A stretch of 64,000 nucleotides of DNA from an uncultured Spirochaetales bacterium (lineage in GTDB: Bacteria > Spirochaetota > Spirochaetia > Sphaerochaetales > Sphaerochaetaceae), in contig CASFTW010000011.1 in assembly GCA_949297785.1 (NCBI GenBank), positions 17,904 through 81,903 of the forward strand, given 5' to 3'. The notes beneath the pieces were generated by a model. The model had not been told where the DNA came from, searched no databases, and was given only the letters and a program-made list of their open reading frames with translations. Shown here in pieces: positions 44,018 through 52,605 of the stretch. Position 1 is the stretch's first letter, and each line of letters opens with the position of its first letter. A program made the translations under genes and the position numbers.

Positions 44018-44989
44018 ATGCTTATAGATTTGCACTGCGATACGATATACAGTTTATGGGAAGGAAAGGGAGATGGAGACCTTGTTTCATCTTCACTGTC
44101 CGTTGACAGGAAAAAGCTTGAAGGCACAGGCTCTGCAGCCCAGTGCTTTGCGCTTTTCACTCCGATGCATGAGCATCTGGGTGAAAGGGATAGAAACAAG
44201 TCTCCATGGCAGGTGCTGAATGAACTTCATGACAGGTTCGTGAGTGAAACGGAAAAAGCCGGTATACCGCAGATGAGAAAGGTTTCGGATCTTTCCGATG
44301 GAGGGGTGCATGCTGTTCTCACAACTGAGGAAGGTGCCTCAATCGAAGGCGACATCTCCCGTTTTGAAATCCTGAAAGAGTGGGGTGTGAAAATTTTCGG
44401 CCTCACATGGAACCATGAAAACGAACTGGCTTATCCGAATACGGAAGGCAGTCCTTTTGCATTTGACGGACAGCTGATGGAAAAAGGACTGAAGGATAAG
44501 GGATTTGAAGCCGTGGAGGAATGCTCCAGACTGGGAATCATAATTGATGTCTCGCATCTCAGCGATGGAGGTTTCGCTGATGTCGCATCAATCGTGAAAG
44601 GTCCTTTCGTTGCCACTCATTCCAACGCGAGAAGCATTACTGAAGTGACAAGAAACCTTACGGACGAACAGCTGAGGATCCTGGCGGATCACGGTGGTGT
44701 CACCGGGCTCAATTTCTGTTCTGCATTCCTTTCTGATGATAAGAAAGGGGAAAGCCGGATAAGCGACATGGTGCGTCATGTGATGCATATATACAAGACT
44801 GCAGGGGAGGACGTGCCTGCCATCGGAACCGATTTTGACGGCATTGACGGAAAGCTTGAAATCCCCTCATCAGACAAAATGTACCTTCTTCACGATGCAC
44901 TGCATGATGCAGGTCTCAGTGAAAGGATTCTCGACAAGATGTGGTATGAGAATGCTCTGAGGGTTTTCGCGTCAGCTGAGAACGATTGA
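44018..44989 (+). CDS. Membrane dipeptidase (peptidase M19)
   Basis: 323 residues of the renal-dipeptidase family, a zinc hydrolase of dipeptides. LIDLHCDTIY holds the first H-x-D metal pair, followed by ALFTPMHEHLG, FGLTWNHENELAYP, IIDVSHLSDGGF, VATHSNARSI and IGTDFDGIDG. ATG 44018 starts exactly at the first conserved strand. No export signal, so it acts in the cytoplasm. Confidence 0.93.
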   Translation: MLIDLHCDTIYSLWEGKGDGDLVSSSLSVDRKKLEGTGSAAQCFALFTPMHEHLGERDRNKSPWQVLNELHDRFVSETEKAGIPQMRKVSDLSDGGVHAVLTTEEGASIEGDISRFEILKEWGVKIFGLTWNHENELAYPNTEGSPFAFDGQLMEKGLKDKGFEAVEECSRLGIIIDVSHLSDGGFADVASIVKGPFVATHSNARSITEVTRNLTDEQLRILADHGGVTGLNFCSAFLSDDKKGESRISDMVRHVMHIYKTAGEDVPAIGTDFDGIDGKLEIPSSDKMYLLHDALHDAGLSERILDKMWYENALRVFASAEND

Positions 44990-45019
44990 TGAAGCGGGCT
45001 GAATACTTTTTCTCAATAT

Positions 45020-45053
45020 AAGGTGAGCCGCTTTTTGAGAAGCGGAGCACCTT
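45020..45053. terminator. Bidirectional terminator
   Basis: AAGGTG-ag-CCGCTT pairs with AAGCGG-ag-CACCTT across a 6-nt loop, with short T-rich tails on both strands. It serves the convergent dipeptidase and GNAT-linked gene. Confidence 0.75.
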
Positions 45054-45073
45054 TCCTTTGTGCTTATATGCAC

Positions 45074-45315
45074 TCACACACTTTCTTTGTATCCTCTTTC
45101 TTTTGCATAAGATGACATTTCATCAAGTACTGTCTTCAGTTTGCTGAGGTTTGCCGTACAGACTTTCTCAAGATAAGGAACACGGCCGGAGAGAAAAGCA
45201 TTCAGATCTTTCTCTTTCAGATAAGCAAGATCAAGGTTAACTTCGACAGGACTCACAGAATGCAGTGCTTGTCCATCAGTGTTCTGACTTCCATCTTGAG
45301 ATCCGTATTGTTCAT
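45074..45315 (-). pseudogene. Frameshifted small gene downstream of GNAT
   Basis: Translation starting at ATG 45315, which overlaps the GNAT stop as TAATG, gives MNNTDLKMEVRTLMDKHCIL and then TGA. The next frame begins with GTG overlapping that stop (GTGA, 45256-45253) and continues 60 codons: SPVEVNLDLAYLKEKDLNAF ... KERGYKESV. The two parts read like a single protein of about 80 residues split by a one-base deletion; a sequencing error or a true coupled pair are alternatives. No family recognised. Confidence 0.55.
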
Positions 45316-45794
45316 TACAGCACCTTTTTCATGAAGACGGTTCTCTCCAGCGGACTGTCGTTGTAGGAGTCTGTGTATGTGAAGCCCAGCTTTTCATACA
45401 GCCTTATTGCATCAGAAAGTTCTGGAAGGGTATCAAGATAGATTTCCCTGTAACCGGTCTTTTCTGCTTCCTCAAGTATTCTCTCACACAGCATTCTGGC
45501 AATTCCCTTACCTCTGAACTCTGGTCTGACATAGAGCCTTTTCAGCTCGCATCTGTCATCTGACAGCGGGCGGAGTGCTATGCATCCGGCAGCTTTGCCG
45601 TCATGAAGGGCAAGATACAGTCTGCCGCGCGGGAGGGCATATTTTGCCGCAGGATTCCCGGCTTCCTCATCGTAGTGCTGGATGTCAAGATAGATTGAGA
45701 AAGACGGATCAATTGATACAAGCATTGCTGTGTATTCGCTGAATAATGATTTTATTTCATCAATGTGATCGTATGCCTCAGTCAGTTGTGTCAT
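45315..45794 (-). CDS. GNAT-family N-acetyltransferase
   Basis: 159 residues. The acetyl-CoA loop is RPEFRGKGIARMLCERILEEA; LALHDGKAAGCIALRPLSDDRCELKRLYV precedes it and YLDTLPELSDAIRLYEKLGF follows, a standard GNAT core. Substrate unknown. The ribosome site is poor. Confidence 0.9.
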   Translation of the reverse strand: MTQLTEAYDHIDEIKSLFSEYTAMLVSIDPSFSIYLDIQHYDEEAGNPAAKYALPRGRLYLALHDGKAAGCIALRPLSDDRCELKRLYVRPEFRGKGIARMLCERILEEAEKTGYREIYLDTLPELSDAIRLYEKLGFTYTDSYNDSPLERTVFMKKVL

Positions 45795-45947
45795 CAGATG
45801 CTCATCTTAAACTATTTTAATGTTTTTTGCATGGTTTACCGGACACAATGCGTGTATGGAAAATTTTCATGAGGAAAAATATAATCTGAAAATGAAAACA
45901 GCATTATATTATCTGTATAATCTTGGTAAAACACAGGAGATGAAATA

Positions 45948-46286
45948 ATGGTATTCTTCGACAAAGACATTAAGACAAACGTGCTTGATGAGAAATCTTC
46001 AAGGAAGATCCTTGCACATGATGACGACCTCATGGTCTGCCATCTCTGGTTCAAGAAAGACGGAGTCGGTTCCCTTCACCAGCATCCGCATACACAGATC
46101 GCCTATATTCTGAAAGGCAGATTTGAATTCAATGTGGAAGGCGAGAAGACTGTTGTCACAGCAGGCGACAGCATCTATATCCCCGGCAATGCGGAGCATG
46201 GACTTGTGTGCCTTGAAGAAGGCGAGCTCCTTGACATCTTCACACCGGAAAGAAAGGACTTCCTCGGTGTAGATGATGTGATCTGA
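45948..46286 (+). CDS. Small cupin-domain protein
   Basis: 112 residues. Single cupin barrel with the metal motif H-x-H-x-H-T-Q-x6-G (LHQHPHTQIAYILKGRFEF) and the second motif GDSIYIPGNAEHGLVCLEEGELLDIFTP. Binding protein or enzyme for a small metal-chelating ligand; not assignable further. TATAAT at 45916-45921 and GGAGATGAAAT form its promoter and ribosome site. Confidence 0.88.
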   Translation: MVFFDKDIKTNVLDEKSSRKILAHDDDLMVCHLWFKKDGVGSLHQHPHTQIAYILKGRFEFNVEGEKTVVTAGDSIYIPGNAEHGLVCLEEGELLDIFTPERKDFLGVDDVI

Positions 46287-46587
46287 GATTTGTAATTTAC
46301 TTTACTATAAGTAATAACGGGCTGTTGCAAGGTTTAAGCTTTTGTAGCGGCCTATTTTTGTGTTTTCTTATATTTGTGAAAATCCATGACTTGCTCATTC
46401 TTGGATTTCGTCGAAGTTTTCCGACTCTGTTTGCAAGTCTTTTGCCAGAAGGCTTATCAATATAATTATATGGAAACTATTCCGTCTTCAGGCTGGAGAG
46501 TTGTCATAAACGTGAGAAAAAAGAGCAAACTAAGTTCATATGGCATGATGCAACATCATTCAAGCTCCCGTTCCTGTCCCTTTTTCA
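46287..46587. other. Gene-poor 300 nt, possible decayed insertion sequence
   Basis: No supported gene. Short broken frames on the minus strand (for example a frame ending NEQVMDFHKYKKTQK) and a GGGCTGTTGCAAGG string at about 46320 resemble the end of a transposase gene and an insertion-sequence tip, but I cannot prove homology. Confidence 0.3.
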
Positions 46588-46854
46588 TCAAAGCTGACCG
46601 CTGGCCACTCCCTTTCTCAGATAATCATTGACCCTTGTCTGCCATCCTGCTCCGCTATGCTTGATTGAGGCAAGGACATCTGCGTCAATTCTGATATTCA
46701 GGACTTCCTTTTTCGGTTTCCAAATATCCCTGTTCACAAGGTGGCATGGCCTGAGCTGTTTCAACTGTTCATCTGTGAGCGGTGGGCATTCAGGGTCAGT
46801 GAATGTCTCAGGGAAATTTTTAATTTCTTCCAAGCGTTCTCTTGAAATTTTCAT
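46588..46854 (-). CDS. brnA: BrnA-family antitoxin
   Basis: 88 residues. FTDPECPPLTDEQLKQLRPCHLVNRDIWKPKKEVLNIRIDADVLASIKHSGAGWQTRVNDYLRKGV is a complete BrnA: a flexible toxin-binding half and a ribbon-helix-helix C-terminus. ATG 46854 has GGAGG about 9 nt upstream. Its partner toxin gene is only a fragment, so this is an orphan antitoxin, perhaps still acting as a DNA-binding repressor. Confidence 0.85.
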   Translation of the reverse strand: MKISRERLEEIKNFPETFTDPECPPLTDEQLKQLRPCHLVNRDIWKPKKEVLNIRIDADVLASIKHSGAGWQTRVNDYLRKGVASGQL

Positions 46855-46939
46855 AATATGCCTCCTTCTCCTTTGGGGTAGCTTTCCGGGCTGATATAAG
46901 CCTGATGTTTCCTTTTCTATCTTGTTCAGGCACTTTATA
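46820..46939 (-). pseudogene. brnT: C-terminal fragment of BrnT toxin
   Basis: 39 residues, VPEQDRKGNIRLISARKATPKEKEAYY onward to TAA. The ISARKAT-x-KE-x-x-x-YY block is the conserved BrnT end. It overlaps brnA by 35 nt as in intact operons, but the first half with the RNase active site is missing, replaced by a TnpB-like sequence in another frame. Confidence 0.7.
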
Positions 46940-47049
46940 TCAAGCTTCATCTCTACGACAACAGGACGCATGGATGAATGACGGAAACGGGTGGCTTTAC
47001 CGTTTTCCCTGATGGTGCTGTTCTTCTCCTTCCTTACATTGTCATCCAT
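46920..47049 (-). pseudogene. N-terminal fragment resembling TnpB/IS605 OrfB
   Basis: An ATG at 47049 opens MDDNVRKEKNSTIRENGKATRFRHSSMRPVVVEMKLDIKCLNK, which recalls the first residues of one IS605-type TnpB subgroup (KNSTIREN-x-x-K-T-x-x-R). The frame then runs into brnT sequence. This suggests an insertion followed by deletion. Assignment is from memory of the family. Confidence 0.4.
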
Positions 47050-47170
47050 GCCTGTATTGTACCAGATTTTTACCTTTTCCTGTACTCATTCCGCTCATTT
47101 TTCAGCAATTCATCTCCAATCTTTCACTCTGTTTAGAAGATGGAGTCTTCTTGCTGGTTTGGGATAAAAC

Positions 47171-47206
47171 AGGGCTGTTCCATAGGTGTGACTTTGAAAC
47201 AGCCCT
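47171..47206 (-). terminator. Terminator of the ABC exporter operon
   Basis: AGGGCTGTT (47171-47179) pairs perfectly with AACAGCCCT (47198-47206); on the minus strand GTTTTATCC follows. Confidence 0.7.
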
Positions 47207-47218
47207 GGTTCAGTTTGT

Positions 47219-49102
47219 TCAGCCTGTGAGTTTTTCCGGATTGTTGCCCGTATACAGCTGGTAGTAACGGCCTTTCTGGGCAATGAGCTCATCATGTGTT
47301 CCGCGCTCGATGATGCGTCCCTGTTCCATGACCATGATGCAGTCCGCGTTCTTTACAGTTGAAAGCCTGTGGGCGATCACGAATGAGGTCCTTCCCGCCA
47401 TGAGGGCATCCATGCCTTTCTGGACAAGGGCCTCCGTTCTGGTGTCGATCGAGCTTGTGGCCTCATCAAGAATCAGCACGGGAGGATCCGCAACTGCGGC
47501 ACGCGCGATTGAGAGCATCTGCCTCTGCCCCTGTGACAGGGCCGCACCGCTTCCGGTAAGCACTGTGTTGTACCCCTCGGGAAGGCGTGAGATGAAATCA
47601 TCGGCATTCGCAAGTTTTGCTGCGGCTATGCATTCCTCATCTGTGGCTTCAAGACGACCATATCTTATGTTCTCCATCACGGTGCCGGTGAAAAGACTCG
47701 TGTCCTGAAGGACGATGCCGAGGCTCCGCCTGAGATCCGGTTTCTTTATCTTGTTGATGTTTATGTTGTCATAGCGGATCTTGCCGTCCTGGATGTCATA
47801 GAAGCGGTTGATGAGATTTGTTATCGTGGTCTTTCCCGCACCTGTTGAACCGACAAGGGCGATCTTCTGGCCCGGATGGGCATACATTCTTATGTCATGC
47901 AGCACCATCTTGTCATCCGTATAGCCGAAGTCCACATCATTGAAAGTTATCTCACCCTGCAGCTTTGTGTAGGTCACGCTGCCGTCCGCCTGATGAGGAT
48001 GCCTCCAGGCCCAGATGTTTGTCTTGTCCTTCGTCTCAATGAGGTTGCCGTCCTTGTCTTCTTTTGTATTGACAAGCTCGACATAGCCGTTGTCCTTTTC
48101 CGGTTCCTCATCCATGAGAGAGAAAAGCCTGTCGGCACCGGCTGATGCCATCACGACGCTGTTGACCTGCATGCTGAGCTGGGTCACCGGCTGGGTGAAA
48201 CCTTTGTTGAGGTTTAGGAAGGCTATGAGTGTTCCGATCGTGAGGCCTGCATGCCCGCTGAGCGCGAGATACCCGCCAAGGATTGCACACAGCACATAGC
48301 TTATGTTTCCGATGTTCGCATTCAGCGGCATCGAGATGCTGGCGATGAGGTTCGCCTTGTATGCGCTTTCCCTGAGCTCCTCATTCAGTACTCTGAACTG
48401 GTCAACAGCTTTTTTCTCATGACAGAAAACCTTCACGACTTTCTGTCCTTCCATCATCTCCTCGATATAGCCGTTCACCCTGCCGAGGTCTTTCTGCTGT
48501 GAAACGAAGTATTTGCTGGAAAGCTTTGACAGGCGGCTGGTGGAGAAGAGCATTAGACATACCATTGCAAGCGTGATTATTGTCAGAGGAATGTCCAGCA
48601 CGATCATGCTGATGAATGTCGAGATCAGCGTGATGCAGGAATTGACCATCTGCGGCATCACCTGGCTTATGAGCTGGCGCAGTGTGTCGATATCGTTGGT
48701 GTATACCGACATGATGTCGCCGTGCGCATGAGTGTCGAAGTATTTTATCGGAAGACTTTCCATGTTGTTGAAAAGATCCTTCCTGAGCCGGTTCAGCGTT
48801 CCCTGCGTGACATTTACCATAACCCTGTTGTATGTGTAGGCACATATGATACCGGCCGCAAGCACGGCAATGAGCCTGAATATCGCGTGGGCGAGGGGAA
48901 TGTAATCCTTTACGGCACTCAGTGTCAGCGGAATGATGTAGTCGTCGACAAGAACCTCCATGAAAAGTGTCATTGTAAGTGTTGTCAGCGAACTGCAGAT
49001 GATACCGAGCAGAACCACGAGACAGGAGAACTTGTAATGCGAGAGGACGTATGAGAGAACCCTCATAACTTCTTTCATGGGATTTATTTTCTTCCTTTCC
49101 AT
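47219..49102 (-). CDS. ABC exporter half-transporter, canonical ATPase site
   Basis: About 627 residues: six-span exporter domain, then ATPase domain. Walker A GSTGAGKTT, signature LSQGQRQM, Walker B VLILDEATSSID with the catalytic Glu, and H-loop VIAHRLST. An insert around residues 340-385 (EEPEKDNGYVELVNTKEDKDGN) separates the two domains. Forms a heterodimer with the upstream half-transporter. ATG 49102 has GAGGA upstream; a GTG at 49111 overlaps the previous stop. Confidence 0.92.
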   Translation of the reverse strand: MERKKINPMKEVMRVLSYVLSHYKFSCLVVLLGIICSSLTTLTMTLFMEVLVDDYIIPLTLSAVKDYIPLAHAIFRLIAVLAAGIICAYTYNRVMVNVTQGTLNRLRKDLFNNMESLPIKYFDTHAHGDIMSVYTNDIDTLRQLISQVMPQMVNSCITLISTFISMIVLDIPLTIITLAMVCLMLFSTSRLSKLSSKYFVSQQKDLGRVNGYIEEMMEGQKVVKVFCHEKKAVDQFRVLNEELRESAYKANLIASISMPLNANIGNISYVLCAILGGYLALSGHAGLTIGTLIAFLNLNKGFTQPVTQLSMQVNSVVMASAGADRLFSLMDEEPEKDNGYVELVNTKEDKDGNLIETKDKTNIWAWRHPHQADGSVTYTKLQGEITFNDVDFGYTDDKMVLHDIRMYAHPGQKIALVGSTGAGKTTITNLINRFYDIQDGKIRYDNININKIKKPDLRRSLGIVLQDTSLFTGTVMENIRYGRLEATDEECIAAAKLANADDFISRLPEGYNTVLTGSGAALSQGQRQMLSIARAAVADPPVLILDEATSSIDTRTEALVQKGMDALMAGRTSFVIAHRLSTVKNADCIMVMEQGRIIERGTHDELIAQKGRYYQLYTGNNPEKLTG

Positions 49103-49107
49103 TTTCC

Positions 49108-50856
49108 TCACTCCTCCTTTGCGTGATCGAAGTCGCCGCCGCCCTGACTCTGGGCTTCCGCGATTTCCCTGTATATTTCATTTGTCCTGATCAGGTTCTC
49201 ATGGGTGTCGAAACCTGTCACGCGGCCGCCGTCAAGCACGATTATCCTGTCGGCTTTCTCAATGCTTGAGATCCTCTGTGACACGATTATCTTCGTCGTG
49301 TCTCCGATCTTTTCCCTGAAAGCCTTCTTTATTTTCGCATCCGTTGCAGTATCGACAGCGGAGGTGGAGTCGTCAAGGATGAGTATCTTCGGCTTTTTGA
49401 GAAGCGAGCGTGCGATGCACAGTCTCTGCCGCTGGCCGCCGGAGACATTAGTTCCTCCCTGTTCGATGTACGTGTTGTATCCCTCAGGCAGGCGGTCTAT
49501 GAACTCATCGGCGCATGCGGCCCTGCAGGCTTCGATGCATTCTTCCTCGCTTGCATTCTCATCTCCCCATCTCAGGTTTTCCAGTATTGTTCCCGAGAAA
49601 AGGACGTTCTTCTGAAGCACGAGTGCGACTGCGTTCCTGAGAGTCTGGATATCATAGTCACGCACTTCCACGCCGCCGACTTTGAGCGAGCCGGATGAAA
49701 TATCGTAAAGACGGCTTATGAGGTTCACAAGGCTCGACTTTCCGCTGCCGGTCGCACCGATGATACCGATCGTCTCGCCTGCGTTTATATGCAGGTTTAT
49801 GTCTTCAAGAACCGGTTTCGTGTTCCTGCTGCTGTAGGAGAATGTCACATGAGAGAAGTCTATGCTCCCGTCCTTCACTTCCATGACAGGATTCTTACCG
49901 TCCCTGATGTCGCTTTCCTCGCTCAGCACATGGGAAATACGCCTGATGCTTGCACTGCTCATCGTGATCATGACGAAAATCATGCTGAGCATCATAAGCG
50001 ACATCATCATGCTTATGACATAGCTGAATAGGGAGGTGATGTTTCCCGTGGTCATTGTCCCGTCCACGATGAAATGGGCGCCGAACCATGAAATGCATAC
50101 TATGCAGGTGTAGATCACCAACATCATCACGGGATTGTTGAAGGCGAGGATTGACTCGGCCTTCACGAACATCTTGTAAAGCTTGTTGCTGGCCTTTGAG
50201 AATTTCTTCTTCTCATACTCTTCCCTCACATAGGCCTTGACCGTCCTGATTGCCCCCACATTCTCCTGCACGCTGGCATTCAGGTCATCATAGCGGTTGA
50301 ACACTTTCTGGAAGATCGGCATCGTGATGTTCGCGATGGAGAAGAGTATGATGCCCAGGATTATGATCGCCGCAAAGAAAACGAGACTGAGCTCTCTGTT
50401 TATGATGAAGCACATGCTCCATGAACAGATGAGCATCAGCGGTGCCCTCACCGCGATTCTGAGTATCATCTGGACAGCATTCTGCACGTTCGTGACATCC
50501 GTGGTCATACGGGTGACAAGTCCTGCAGTCGAGAACTTGTCGATATTTGAGAATGAATACTCCTGTATCTTCTCATACATCCCCTGTCTCAGATTGCAGG
50601 CAAAACCTGTGGAGGCCTTTGCCGCATTCTTTCCGGCAAGCACGCCGCAGACAAGAGATATGAAGGCACACACAAGCATCAGGCCCCCGAAAAACACGAG
50701 ATCCCTCATGCTTCCGCCTTCGATTCCACGGTCGATGATCATTGCGGTGATGAAAGGAATGAGTATCTCCATTATGACTTCCCCTGCAGTCAGGAGGGGA
50801 GCGAGAACCGCATTCCTTCTGTAAGAACCGAAATATTTCAAAAGTTTCTTATGCAT
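49108..50856 (-). CDS. ABC exporter half-transporter, degenerate ATPase site
   Basis: 582 residues: six spans and an ATPase domain. Walker A GATGSGKSS and signature VSGGQRQR are intact, but Walker B reads ILILDDSTSAVD, where Asp replaces the catalytic Glu, and the H-loop is VSQRISS with Gln for His. That pairing with an intact partner is the LmrCD/TM287-288 type of asymmetric multidrug exporter. Cotranscribed behind marR. Confidence 0.93.
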   Translation of the reverse strand: MHKKLLKYFGSYRRNAVLAPLLTAGEVIMEILIPFITAMIIDRGIEGGSMRDLVFFGGLMLVCAFISLVCGVLAGKNAAKASTGFACNLRQGMYEKIQEYSFSNIDKFSTAGLVTRMTTDVTNVQNAVQMILRIAVRAPLMLICSWSMCFIINRELSLVFFAAIIILGIILFSIANITMPIFQKVFNRYDDLNASVQENVGAIRTVKAYVREEYEKKKFSKASNKLYKMFVKAESILAFNNPVMMLVIYTCIVCISWFGAHFIVDGTMTTGNITSLFSYVISMMMSLMMLSMIFVMITMSSASIRRISHVLSEESDIRDGKNPVMEVKDGSIDFSHVTFSYSSRNTKPVLEDINLHINAGETIGIIGATGSGKSSLVNLISRLYDISSGSLKVGGVEVRDYDIQTLRNAVALVLQKNVLFSGTILENLRWGDENASEEECIEACRAACADEFIDRLPEGYNTYIEQGGTNVSGGQRQRLCIARSLLKKPKILILDDSTSAVDTATDAKIKKAFREKIGDTTKIIVSQRISSIEKADRIIVLDGGRVTGFDTHENLIRTNEIYREIAEAQSQGGGDFDHAKEE

Positions 50857-50871
50857 GAAAACTCCTTGTAT

Positions 50872-51303
50872 TTACGTATCCATTCCTTCATATACTTTCG
50901 CAAGCAGGGCATTGAGCAGGCTTTTCTCCTCATCTGAAAGACATCTTACCAGCCATGCGTCTCCTGCCTGCTTTTCCTCTTCTGCATCCTTGCACAAGGC
51001 TTCCCCTGCGGCGCTGACCCTGATATGCTTTATCCTCCTGTCATTTCTGTCGCCCATGCCTGTGACGAGCCCCTTCTTCTCGAGCCTTGCCGCAATTCCT
51101 GCTATGGTCGCCTGTGACATGCCGAAATAGCTTTCAAGCTCCTTGAGCGTCAGATCATGTCCGCTCTGCGCCATGAGGTGAAGCAGGACCTTCAGCTGTG
51201 AGAGGGTGACTCCCTTTTCCTGAAGTCTTCTGTTGCCTTCTCTTTCCATTTTCTCGTTTATCCTCTTGATGAGTTCCGGTGAGGAAAGTCTGTTTTCCGT
51301 CAT
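50872..51303 (-). CDS. MarR-family transcriptional regulator
   Basis: 143 residues. Winged helix LTLKELESYFGMSQATIAGIAARLEKKGLVTGMGDRNDRRIKHIRVS is standard MarR. It heads the operon with the two exporter genes and very probably represses it, being released by a drug or metabolite. GGGGGT lies upstream of the ATG. Confidence 0.93.
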   Translation of the reverse strand: MTENRLSSPELIKRINEKMEREGNRRLQEKGVTLSQLKVLLHLMAQSGHDLTLKELESYFGMSQATIAGIAARLEKKGLVTGMGDRNDRRIKHIRVSAAGEALCKDAEEEKQAGDAWLVRCLSDEEKSLLNALLAKVYEGMDT

Positions 51304-51335
51304 TTCTGACCCCCTGAAGGAAAATGTCTGAAAGG

Positions 51336-51373
51336 GTTATAATAAAACAAAAGCATGCTGTCAATTGCATGCA
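51336..51373 (-). promoter_or_regulatory. marR-exporter promoter with GCATGC repeats
   Basis: On the minus strand TTGACA (51359-51364), 17-bp spacer, TATAAC (51336-51341). GCATGC at 51353-51358 and TGCATGCA at 51366-51373 flank the -35 box, 14 bp centre to centre, a likely MarR autoregulatory operator. Confidence 0.75.
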
Positions 51374-51426
51374 TTTGAATTCACACAATCTTCATATTCA
51401 TCTGTTTCATCTGACATGAGAGGTGA

Positions 51427-51782
51427 TGGACTGAGAGAAAAGGAGATGTAATCAGAATCATATCAGCCAGAAAGGCTCTGTTAAGGAGGAGATTGATGGC
51501 TGCAAAGATGGTTTCTTTGAAAATGCCTGCAATGACGGAAACAGAACGCAGGGAACTTGAGAAGCATGCTGACACTGATTTCTCTGACAGCTTGGTACTT
51601 ACCGGAGAATATATCGGAAACGCAAAGAGGGGATACGAAATTCATCCCGAATGGTACAAGCCGACAAAAAGCAGAGTGACCATAATGATTGGCAATGATG
51701 TTCTGGCCGTCCTGAAGGCTGGAGTAAGAGGGGAGCAGACAAGGATCAAGCCATTCTCAGAAAAGAAGTCAAGGGTGTCTGA
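51427..51782 (+). pseudogene. Decayed BrnT/BrnA toxin-antitoxin locus
   Basis: After an in-frame TGA, WTERKGDVIRIISARKA (51427-51477) is a BrnT C-terminus. It runs in frame into a BrnA-like protein from ATG 51496 (AAGGAGG 6 nt upstream): VSLKMPAMTETERRELEKHA ... HPEWYKPTKSRVTIMIGNDVLAVLKAGVRGEQTRI. At about 51749 one missing base breaks the frame; skipping it restores AILRKEVKGV and a stop at 51780-51782. The uncorrected frame runs on to 51888. Toxin lost, antitoxin frameshifted. Confidence 0.65.
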
Positions 51783-51924
51783 TCACTCAGTCTTTTTATA
51801 TGCATCATCTGACAACGCATTTAAAAGATGTTTCCCTGAGAGAGATCTTATTCCTGTTTCTGTTGAGAAAAAGTCTTTTCAGTTTTAATCTGTATTTAAT
51901 TTTTCAACCTTAAGATGGGAACAT

Positions 51925-52605
51925 ATGAGACTGCTGCTTGCTGAAGATGAAGTGAAACTCAATGGAATAATAAAGAAGGCACTGGAAGCTTCCGGTTATG
52001 CCGTGGATGCTGTTGCCGACGGACAGAGCGCGCTTGAATACCTTGAGAGCACGCATTATGATGCTGCCGTGCTGGATGTCATGATGCCCCTCCTTGACGG
52101 GTTCGAGGTTGTCAGACGCTATCGTGCAGATGGAGGGGAATGTCCCGTTCTTTTCCTTACGGCAAGGGATGCGGTTGCCGACAGGGTCACGGGTCTGGAC
52201 AGCGGCGGTGATGACTACCTTGTTAAACCGTTCAGTTTTGACGAGCTTTTCGCACGCCTCAGGGTTCTTATCAGGCGGACAGCCTCAGGTGCCGGCAAGG
52301 CTTCAAACATCCTGAAGGTTGGCAGCCTTTCCCTTGACAGGGCTTCGATGAGGGTGAGAAGAGGAGAGAGGGACATAGAACTCTCATCGAAGGAATTCGC
52401 AATCCTCGAATACCTCATGCTCAATGCAGGCAGCGTGCTTACAAGGGAAAGCATACGCAGCCATGTCTGGACTTATGACTATGAAGGGGAGAGCAATATG
52501 GTTGACGTTTATATCCGATTTCTGAGAAAGAAGATCGATGATGATGAGAATGTGAAGCTCATTCATACCGTAAGGGGTGCGGGCTACTGCCTCAAGGAGG
52601 AGTGA
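51925..52605 (+). CDS. OmpR/PhoB-family response regulator
   Basis: 226 residues. Receiver domain with the phospho-acceptor D51 (AAVLDVMMPLLDGFE), acidic pocket AEDEV, and conserved Lys in YLVKPFSF. The C-terminal winged helix contains ELSSKEFAILEYLMLNAGSVLTRESI and VDVYIRFLRKKID. It is coupled to the downstream kinase by a TGATG overlap. Target genes are unknown. Confidence 0.95.
   Translation: MRLLLAEDEVKLNGIIKKALEASGYAVDAVADGQSALEYLESTHYDAAVLDVMMPLLDGFEVVRRYRADGGECPVLFLTARDAVADRVTGLDSGGDDYLVKPFSFDELFARLRVLIRRTASGAGKASNILKVGSLSLDRASMRVRRGERDIELSSKEFAILEYLMLNAGSVLTRESIRSHVWTYDYEGESNMVDVYIRFLRKKIDDDENVKLIHTVRGAGYCLKEE

Noticed and set aside
46320..47206. GGGCTGTT strings at about 46325 and 47171-47206 as inverted ends of one insertion sequence enclosing brnA
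   Set aside because: The right-hand copy is one arm of a self-contained terminator hairpin at the end of the exporter operon, and the left-hand match is only about 8-14 nt. Not enough to call an element.
51748..51888. Natural long C-terminus of the second BrnA-like protein (to 51888)
   Set aside because: The +1 frame restores the conserved BrnA ending right at the point where similarity stops, so the extension is a frameshift product.
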